DNA from: Bos javanicus
Lineage: Eukaryota; Chordata; Mammalia; Artiodactyla; Bovidae
Direction: 5' to 3'
Assembly: GCF_032452875.1 (NCBI RefSeq)
Contig: NW_026893843.1
Coordinates: forward strand, 1-64,000
DNA: 64,000 bases
The position numbers and the translations under genes are program-made. Shown piece by piece: positions 57,032 to 64,000 of this stretch. The number at the start of each line of letters is the position of its first letter. Positions within the stretch are counted from its first letter, which is position 1. Under the pieces are notes generated by a model. The model had not been told where the DNA came from. It saw nothing but the letters and a program-made list of their open reading frames with translations, and did no database searches.

Positions 57032-58104
57032 CAGTTAATGTCTTATCTCTTTAGTTTTCTGTTATCAGTGATTGCCTCTTTTCCTTTCCTTTTCCTTCAT
57101 GATCTTGATGTATTTTAAAGAAATTGGTCAAGTATTTTGAAAAATGTCTCTCAATTTAAGTTAGCCTGGTTTTTTCTCATGACTAACTTGAAATTATTCA
57201 TTATGGGAAAAAGTACCAAAGGCCCATATATATGCCTTTTTCATATTATCAGAGGATACATTACATTGATTAATATTTCTAGTAATATTAAACTTGGTCA
57301 CTTAGTTAAGGTAGTGTCTGCCTGAATTCTTTACTGTAAAAATATGATTCCTTATTATGTAATTTACATAAATTAATATGAATATATAATTACATATATA
57401 TGCAGTATGAACATTCTTACTTAAATTAATATCATTTACTATGTCTTTTATACAATTTCATATATATGTAAGAAAACAGACTATGTAAGGTTATTTCATT
57501 GATACTTTTTGGAATCCATCAATAAGCTACATCTAATGAATATCACAGTGGTGCTTTCATAGTAAATTTCCATTTCCCATATTCTTTCAATGTATTTCAA
57601 TTGAAAATGTCCTCTAAGGGAGAGTGGTTCTTATGCATTTATTTATACCAGTACGTACTTGTTTATAAGTGCTTTGTCCTTTGAGGTTATTATCCAACAC
57701 TGTCATCACTTACTTTGTTGTTCAAATTGTTCTAGCTTTGTTAGTGGGGACATCACTGTTCCTCTGTGCACTGTTGTTTGTACATGCTTGTCATTTCTCT
57801 TTGTTTTATTTTTACTTCTTACACCCTGGAAGCGCAAGGTACTCCAGGTTTATTTTAAATTTTCCTGGGGAAACAACCACTTTTCCAAGGACGCATTATC
57901 TTTTATGAGAGTAGGGTGTTTGGAATCCAGGATATTTTATTTTCACTTGCATTTCATTTTCGTGCGTGCATTTATATTTTTCCCTTAAGAATATATAAAA
58001 GTTTTTTTAACATTTTTAATGTTTTTAAGTTTCAAGTCTTTCTAATCATAATTTTATAAATGAAGACTCTATGCTTTAGTTGAAGATGTTTAGAACTGGG
58101 AAAC
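57032..58104. other. AT-rich stretch, no gene seen
   Basis: Two overlapping plus frames near 57659-57988 (109 and 79 codons) have hydrophobic runs but match no family, and T-rich sequence explains the hydrophobicity. No gene called. Confidence 0.5.
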
Positions 58105-58270
58105 ATAATTCTGAGTTTGTGTTCAGAAAAACCATTTGCTAGCTTTATGGCCATGTAAGCGTTTCTTATCGCTTTGATTCACAGTGTCCTTGTCTGCAAA
58201 GTGACAGTAGTAGCACCCACCTTACACGTTTGTGAAAATTAAATTAAATTATAAAATATGCTGCATGGTA
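58105..58270 (+). repeat. MIR-like ancient SINE
   Basis: Matches the MIR layout: tctgagtttgtgttc, tttatggccatgtaag, ttcacagtgtccttgtctgc and cccaccttac. Confidence 0.6.
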
Positions 58271-58329
58271 TTAAGATTTTACCAGGTATTCAATAGATAC
58301 CTTAGTGGATTTTGATATATTCAATCAGT

Positions 58330-58533
58330 TCCCTGGTGGCTCAGATGGTAAAGAATCTGCCTGCAATGTGGACGACTTGAGTTTCATCCCTGGGTTGGGA
58401 AGATCCCCTGGATCTTGCATGGAGCAAGCCTACTCCAGTATTCTTGCCTGGAGAATCCCCAAGGACAGAGGAGCATGGTGGTCTACAGTCCATTGGGTCG
58501 CAAAGAGTCAGACATGACTGAATGACTAAGCAC
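58330..58533 (+). repeat. Bov-tA SINE
   Basis: Close to consensus: ttccctggtggctcagatgg to gtcagacatgactgaatgac, with a short change in the body (ggatcttgcatggagcaagc). Confidence 0.91.
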
Positions 58534-58664
58534 ACATTCAGTCAGTATCTCATGTCCTTAATATAAATGCTTTGTAATAATCTATTACAACCATACATCC
58601 ACATTTATTGAACTGTTTTCTCTACTGTTTGACTTTCACACTAATCATGATTTTTTGTTGTTTA

Positions 58665-58790
58665 TTTTTATACATTTTAAAAAAATTTTATTGGAGTATA
58701 ATTGATGTACAATGTTGTGTTCGTGTCTTCTGTAGGTTGATATGGAATTACAAAATACATATAGGGAATTCTATTTGTTTATGTAAAATG
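58665..58790 (-). repeat. Old L1 3' fragment, antisense
   Basis: ttttattggagtataattga, gtacaatgttgtgttcgtgt: an older L1 3' UTR pattern. Confidence 0.6.
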
Positions 58791-58978
58791 GTAGGAGGAC
58801 TATATTCTAATATATGAACATATGCGTGCTTGAATTCTACTTCTGAAATCTTGATTTTTTTGATCTTGATCAAGCTTTTTTTTTTTTTAATCTTTCCTTC
58901 TTGTTTATTTGTTCCAGTTAACTTAGAAACAGTAACTAGGGGTTTAACATTTGGATCCTCAGATGATAGTTCATTTTT

Positions 58979-59078
58979 TTTTTAATTTTATTTTATTTTT
59001 AAACTTTATAATATTGTATTAGTTTTGCCAAATATCGAAATGAATCCGCCACAGGTATACCTGTGTTCTCCATTTATC
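58979..59078 (-). repeat. L1 LINE 3' end, antisense
   Basis: Poly-T, then gtattagttttgccaaatat and aatgaatccgccacagg; very similar to the 17630-17731 copy. Confidence 0.85.
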
Positions 59079-59683
59079 AAGCTTTTAACTCCATTGATCC
59101 TTTGTTTCCTCAACTACAAAATGGATTAGTTCCTATAGAGTTTAAAAAAGAAGGAAAATTGAGACCACTGTCTGTAACTGATTTTGGGGGGGAAGTGCTT
59201 TGTATAGAAGCATGTATGTGTGGGTGTTTGTGTGATTATCATCTACTGGTTCATTATTATTCAATCAAAACTGAAAATCATATTTTATAACTAAACTACC
59301 TGTAGAAGATGGTGTCAGTTTCTTACATAAGAAGTTAGAAGAGATTCAAAATAACAATTTTGGAATTGAAGGAATCCAAAGTGTACAGTGGTATAAAATT
59401 ATTGTATACTGGAGATACTTTGGATTCAATGTAGAGAGACTTCTCAGAGATTCCTTTATCTGACTGAAGGCAGAACTTCTGAGAGTGAGGCTGCCATAAA
59501 CCACCTCTCTTTGGGGCTTCTTTGTCTTCCAGGAAAAGACAGAGAAGGCCACCTGCCTCTATCTTAAATAAATGATGCCCCAAGATTTCTTATCTCCCAT
59601 CTCTTCCCTTATAAGCCCATTTGTTTTTCTCACAGAAGCCATTTCTCACTCTTCCTTTCCTATATTGTCACATTATTGAATTA
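59079..59683. other. Spacer, no gene seen
   Basis: No supported gene. The minus frames at 59335-59583 overlap one another and match nothing known. The sequence at 59440-59680 is less AT-rich and might be an old LTR, but I cannot show it. Confidence 0.45.
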
Positions 59684-59913
59684 TTGATGCTGTGAAAGTG
59701 CTGCACTCAAATGCCAGCAAATTTGGAAAATTCAGCAGTGGCCACAGGACTGGAAAAGGTCAGTTTTCATTCCAACCCCAAAGAAAGGCAATGCTAAAGA
59801 ATGCTCAAACTACCGCACAATTGCACTCATCTCACATGCTAGTAAAGTAATGCTCAAAATTCTTCAAGCCAGGCTTCAGCAATATGTGAACCATGAACTT
59901 CCTGATGTTCATA
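59684..59913 (+). repeat. BovB LINE internal fragment
   Basis: Contains only the RT finger region (gatgctgtgaaagtgctgca to accatgaacttcctgatgtt). Both the 5' and the 3' parts are missing, unusual for target-primed insertion. Confidence 0.9.
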
Positions 59914-60240
59914 TGAATAAACTTCATTTATTCTCCCATTAATCTACCTTTTGTCAATTTAATCCACAGTCCTTTAATTAATAAACCTAAGAAAGTAAAA
60001 GAAAAGGTTTCTTCCTTCGTGACAGAAAGTATTGCATATGTATGAATGTATATGCACACACATAAAATGTGATATAATGTTTGGGCATCTATTTCCAAAC
60101 GCCAATGAAAAGTATCTTTGTGCATATGCTAAATTTAAAATATCATCCTTCTTTTCTCCAAAATTCTCTCACATATTTAATAATGTATCCATATGTAGCA
60201 TCATCTACTATTGTTAAAAGTTTCTGCTTGAAAATCATAG
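59914..60240. other. 3' flank of the OR at 60241, no gene seen
   Basis: AT-rich sequence; overlapping short frames on both strands without support. Confidence 0.45.
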
Positions 60241-61179
60241 TCACTGAGCAAATATTTTTCTCATGATAATTCTTTTCATTGCTTCTTTGGCTTCTGTGTT
60301 CCTTATGCTGTATATCAGAAGATTTAGTATTGGCAGCAAAAGGGTATAGAACACAGACAAGATTTTGGCTTTCTCGTCTGGGTAGCTAGAGCTGGTCCCC
60401 AAATAAGTAAAAATCATTGTTCCATAGAAGACACTCACTATCGTTAGGTGGGAGGCACATGTGGAGAAGGCTTTGTATCTGCTTCTCAAAGACCGTGTCT
60501 TCAGGACTGTGAGAAGGATTCCCAGATAAGAACTAACCACCATCAGAAAGGTAGCCACTGATGTGGCTCCAGAGAGGATGGTAAATAAAGCCTCACTGTA
60601 ATGGGTGTCAGAACAGGCAAGTTGGAAAAGCAGTGGGATATCACAGAAATAGTGGTTAATGACATTGTGTCCACAGAAGGACAGACTGAGCAAACCAGAC
60701 AGGTGGGTGAGTGAGTTGGCACAGCCCAGTAGATAGGAGGCAGTGACCAGGTGGATGCAGAAGGTGGGTGTCATGAGACCTTTATAGTGAAGAGGGCGGC
60801 AGATGGCAAGGTACCGATCATAGGCCATGGCAGCCAAGAGGAAGCATTCCGTGGTCAGGAACAAGCTGACAAAGGAGTATTGCAGGAGGCAACCACTGTA
60901 GGAGATAACTTTCTGTCCTACTACGTAGTTCACCAACAGCTTAGGAATGAAGACTGAGGAATAGCAGAAATCCAGGAAAGCCAACTGGATAAGGAAAAAG
61001 TACTTGGGAGAGTGGAGCTGATCACTAACCAGGATGATGGTGATGATCCAGACATTGCCCAGGACAGTAATGAGATAGATTAAGAGAAACACCACAAATA
61101 GGACTGTATTCAGTTCCAGGTTATCAGTCAGCCCCAGGAGGATGAATTCAGTTATCCCACTGACATTGCTGTCAGCCAT
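60241..61179 (-). CDS. Olfactory receptor, family 5/8/9-like, intact, divergent motifs
   Basis: Class II odorant receptor of 312 residues with a complete frame, ATG at 61179 (MADSNVSG) and a candidate splice acceptor (accctctgcag) 24 bases upstream. Seen: glycosylation site N5-V-S; LGN 40-42; MAYDRYLAIC 118-127; Cys97 and Cys179; KAFSTCASH 236-244; FYGTMIFTYL 251-260. Departures from family consensus: PMYFFL is PKYFFL (58-63), putting a lysine at the start of helix 2, and PMLNPLIYS is PILNLLIYS (283-291), losing the second helix-7 proline. No frameshift or stop, so it may be functional. I cannot place it in a named subfamily with confidence. It is on the same strand as OR8I2, 10 kb away. Confidence 0.93.
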   Translation of the reverse strand: MADSNVSGITEFILLGLTDNLELNTVLFVVFLLIYLITVLGNVWIITIILVSDQLHSPKYFFLIQLAFLDFCYSSVFIPKLLVNYVVGQKVISYSGCLLQYSFVSLFLTTECFLLAAMAYDRYLAICRPLHYKGLMTPTFCIHLVTASYLLGCANSLTHLSGLLSLSFCGHNVINHYFCDIPLLFQLACSDTHYSEALFTILSGATSVATFLMVVSSYLGILLTVLKTRSLRSRYKAFSTCASHLTIVSVFYGTMIFTYLGTSSSYPDEKAKILSVFYTLLLPILNLLIYSIRNTEAKEAMKRIIMRKIFAQ

Positions 61180-61203
61180 TTATGTGACTCCTCTAAGACG
61201 GAT

Positions 61204-61222
61204 CTGCAGAGGGTAAGAGAAG
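61204..61222 (-). promoter_or_regulatory. Candidate splice acceptor for the OR coding exon at 60241-61179
   Basis: Minus-strand cttaccctctgcag, a consensus-like acceptor; the exon would begin at 61203. Confidence 0.5.
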
Positions 61223-61317
61223 AAAGAAAATAAGCAAAGGAATAACTTGAATATATGAATTCCATCTGCTAGTAGCTTTAGAAAACTGCATGGTTTTAGT
61301 TAATAATAATAAGCTGA

Positions 61318-61534
61318 AAGTGAAAGTGAAGTGCTAGGCAGTCAGTCTTGTTCAGCTCTTTGTGGACCCATGAACTGTAAACCTGCCAGGCTCCTCTGTT
61401 CAGGGAGTTCTGCAAGCAGGAATACTGGACTGTGTTGACACTGCTTTCTCCAGAGGATCCTCCTGACCCAGGGATGGGACCTGGGTCTCCTGCATTGTAG
61501 GCAGATTATTTACTGCCTGAGCAACCAGGGAAGC
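61318..61534 (-). repeat. Bov-tA SINE, antisense
   Basis: gaaagtgaaagtgaag tail, body, then head ending in 'gagcaaccagggaagcc', followed by a short (AAT)n run. Confidence 0.9.
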
Positions 61535-61565
61535 CTCAATAATAATAATAGTAATGTATAACTGC

Positions 61566-62134
61566 AGATGTTGACTGCAGCCATGAAATTAAAAGACGCT
61601 TACTCCTTGGAAGGAAAGTTATGACCAACCTAGATAGCATATTCAAAAGCAGAGGCGTTACTTTGCCAACAAAGGTTTATCTAGTCAAGGCTATGGTTTT
61701 TCCTGTGGTCATGCATGGATGTGAGAGTTGGACTGTGAAGAAGGCTGAGTGCCGAAGAATTGATGCTTTTGAACTGTGGTGTTGGAGAAGACTCTTGAGA
61801 GTCCCTTGGACTGCAAGGAGAGCCAACCAGTCCATTCTAAAGATCAGCCCTGGGATTTCTTTGGAAGGAATAATGCTAAAGCTGAAACTCCAGTACTTTG
61901 GCCACCTATGCGAAGAGTTGACTCATTGGAAAAGACTCTGATGCTGGGAGGGATTGGGGGCAGGAGGAGAAGGGGACAACAGAGGATGAGATGGCTGGAT
62001 AGCATCACTGACTCGATGGACATGAGTCTGAGTGAACTCCAGGAGTTGGTGATCGACAGGGAGGCCTGGCATGCTGCAATTCATGGGGTCCAAAGAGTCG
62101 GACACGACTGAGCAACTGATCTGATCTGATCTGA
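61566..62134 (+). repeat. BovB LINE 3' end, young, (GATCT)n-tailed
   Basis: Little-diverged C-terminal domain in two long overlapping plus frames (61621-61941, 61776-62111) separated by a small deletion. Ends in ctgatctgatctgatctga rather than the gaact tail of most other copies here. 5'-truncated. Confidence 0.94.
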
Positions 62135-62897
62135 ATATATAATAATCTAATTCTTTTTAGTATGAAAAGTTTACCAGATATAAAACTTTATTTGGTACAG
62201 TGTGTCACCAGTGCATGTAACCTGGCATTATCCACCATACAAGAACCGCTAGAGAAATTAAATTCCTCTTGAAGAGCCCTATATTTAAAAAAGAAAATTC
62301 AGGAGATAGATCCTGGATAACAGTATAGTCCAAATTCCAGACATAGACAAGAATCTCATATTTAAAGAAAGTACATTTGTTAACAAAGAGCAAAAAAAAA
62401 AAAAAAATCAGTATTTAACAGATAAATTATTGGGACATCTAGCAAAATTATTCTCTATAACAACTTTTCCACTTAGACAAAAAACATATGTTGAGCAATA
62501 AAAATAACAAATGAATAGAATATATATGCATATATATATGCATGTATATAATATCACCTAATAAAATTAATGATTATCCATAAAAATGGAAAATGACAAT
62601 TATGGGCATCTAGAATATAGAAAGTAACAAATTTAAAAACTGTCTATCCTAACATACCTTAATTGTTAAAACTCACTCACTGCAGGAAGTCATTCTTTGC
62701 TCCTTCAATAGATATTTATTATTTCATCCTGATTTCCCATTTTATTATCCAATGGCTTGAATTAGTCCATATCAGATTTTTAAATTAAGATAGAAAACTT
62801 TCAATATTTTTTAATCCTGGCAGTCAAAAAGTCTCAAATCTAATTTCAAGTATAATGCATATGCTTTTGTCATATTTCATCCCATATCTGAATTTTT
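62135..62897. other. AT-rich stretch, no gene seen
   Basis: No gene. Contains an A run near 62390-62407 and alternating AT/GC-AT sequence near 62520-62550. Confidence 0.5.
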
Positions 62898-63012
62898 GCT
62901 GCTGCTGCTAAGTCACTTCAGTCATGTCCGACTCTGTGTGACCCCATAGATGGCAGCCCACCAGGCTCTGCAGTCCCTGGGATTCTCCAGGCAAGAACAC
63001 TGGAGTGAATTT
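62898..63012 (-). repeat. Bov-A2 SINE fragment, antisense
   Basis: (CTG)n tail and one monomer to ctccaggcaagaacactgga. The remaining monomer is missing. Confidence 0.9.
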
Positions 63013-63477
63013 TCACTCAGGTATAATTATCCAGGAATAGTTAGATCATTATGTTCTTTTAGGTTTTTATCATATAACTCAAAGTACATAAAAGTCAAGG
63101 TTCTTGTAAAGCAATTATCCTTTAATTAAAAATAAATAAATTTTAAAAATCAAGGTTTTGATATTTAATATATTGGGGAAATACTTGATTAAACAATTTT
63201 TAAGGAAGGTTTTCTTTACTGCAGAACTTTTAGTAGTGCATAGTATATGACTATGTTTTGTGAGTGCCAAAAAATAAATAAATATAGAACATGTTGAACG
63301 TGTTTCACATCCAATTAACAGTTGAATATATTTTCACTAAAAATTAATGAATATTATGTTCCAAAAATCCATGCTTTGGAAATAATACTTCCTGGTATTG
63401 AATGAAGAATGAATGAGTTTGGATCTCTATGCCTTATTATCAATGTGATGTAAAGTAAGCTATTTAATAAAATTATT
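63013..63477. other. AT-rich stretch, no gene seen
   Basis: No gene. A short A-rich run at 63120-63150 resembles an L1 tail, but the supporting upstream sequence is too short. Confidence 0.45.
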
Positions 63478-63803
63478 GAGATCCAACCAGTCCATTCTGA
63501 AGGAGATCAGCCCTGGGATTTCTTTGGAAGGAATGATGCTAAAGCTGAAACTCCAGTACTTTGGCCACCTCATGCGAAGAGTTGACTCATTGGAAAAGAC
63601 TCTGATGCTGGGAGGGATTGGGGGCAGGAGGAGAAGGGGACAATGGAGGATGAGATGGCTGGATGGCATCACTGACTCGATGGATGTGAGTCTGAGTGAA
63701 CTCTGGGAGTTGGTGATGGACAGGGAGGCCTGGTATGCTGCGATTCATGGGGTCCAAAGAGTCGGACATGACTGAGTGACTGATCTGATCTGATCTGATC
63801 TGA
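63478..63803 (+). repeat. BovB LINE 3' end, young, (GATCT)n-tailed
   Basis: Final 0.33 kb of BovB, open over 99 codons (63476-63775), with four gatct units in the tail. Almost the same sequence as 61826-62134, so a member of the same young subfamily. Confidence 0.94.
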
Positions 63804-64000
63804 TGTAAGCTATTAATAACAATTCAAATACTGCAAACCATGTTACAAAATACCTTTGATTATGTCCATGTTACCAAAGCACAAGATGTAAAAAAGAATG
63901 ACTAGACACTTTTTACCACCTTAAGCTGTGGTTTCATGTCTCTTAGCTTCACATAAAGCCCTTCCTCAGATGTAGTTATGGGAATTAAATAAGAAAACAT
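63804..64000. other. Window end, no gene seen
   Basis: AT-rich sequence without a supported feature. Confidence 0.4.

Noticed and set aside
57659..57988. Hydrophobic 109-codon frame as a small membrane protein
   Set aside because: T-rich DNA gives hydrophobic codons by chance; an overlapping frame looks equally plausible and there is no supporting homology.
1..64000. A novel multigene system
   Set aside because: All recognised coding sequence is either olfactory receptor or retrotransposon. Nothing suggests an unfamiliar pathway or gene set.

Overview
This is mammalian nuclear DNA from a ruminant, most likely a bovid (Bos or a close relative). The evidence is the repeat content: at least sixteen BovB (RTE-class) LINE fragments, more than thirty Bov-tA/Bov-A2 SINE copies, and ruminant-type L1 3' ends, on an AT-rich, CpG-poor background. 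The only host protein genes I can support are class II olfactory receptor (OR) genes: six single-coding-exon loci, four with intact reading frames and two broken. The order OR5T - OR8H - OR8H - OR8H - OR8I2 - another OR resembles the OR5T/OR8H/OR8I part of the human 11q12.1 cluster. Placing it in the corresponding cattle cluster (probably chromosome 15) is an inference.

Layout. 1-8 kb: AT-rich DNA holding two sets of old duplicated non-coding segments (1898-2484 with 7446-8047; 2629-3416 with 4925-5530), SINEs and a BovB copy. 8253-9178: an OR5T-like pseudogene on the plus strand. 9.3-13.5 kb: two large opposed BovB copies. 13.5-47 kb: a tandem array of 8-12.5 kb duplicons. Each of three units carries an OR8H-like locus on the minus strand (18963-19892 intact, 30525-31472 intact, 42493-43438 pseudogene) within shared flanking blocks, called here S, E, F and G. 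These are cut up by younger BovB, L1, SINE and LTR insertions. 47-48.3 kb: two adjacent LTR-like elements. 49406-50335: intact OR8I2 (minus). 51.15-52.03 kb: a Tigger-like DNA transposon remnant with terminal inverted repeats. 52-60 kb: gene-poor AT-rich DNA with one CpG-bearing patch. 60241-61179: an intact, somewhat divergent OR (minus). 61.5-63.8 kb: two young BovB 3' ends with pentanucleotide tails.

The genes share one role: each intact locus would encode a seven-helix odorant receptor in olfactory neuron cilia. The array shows birth and death of such genes in progress. The first 251 bases of the two intact OR8H copies differ at only 4 positions, while most of the remaining coding sequence sampled differs by 15-20 percent, which points to gene conversion. 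A SINE has replaced the last codons and stop of one copy. Single-base deletions have broken two other loci. I found no CRISPR array, operon, toxin locus or unfamiliar multigene system. The unusual content is evolutionary mosaicism within a known gene family.
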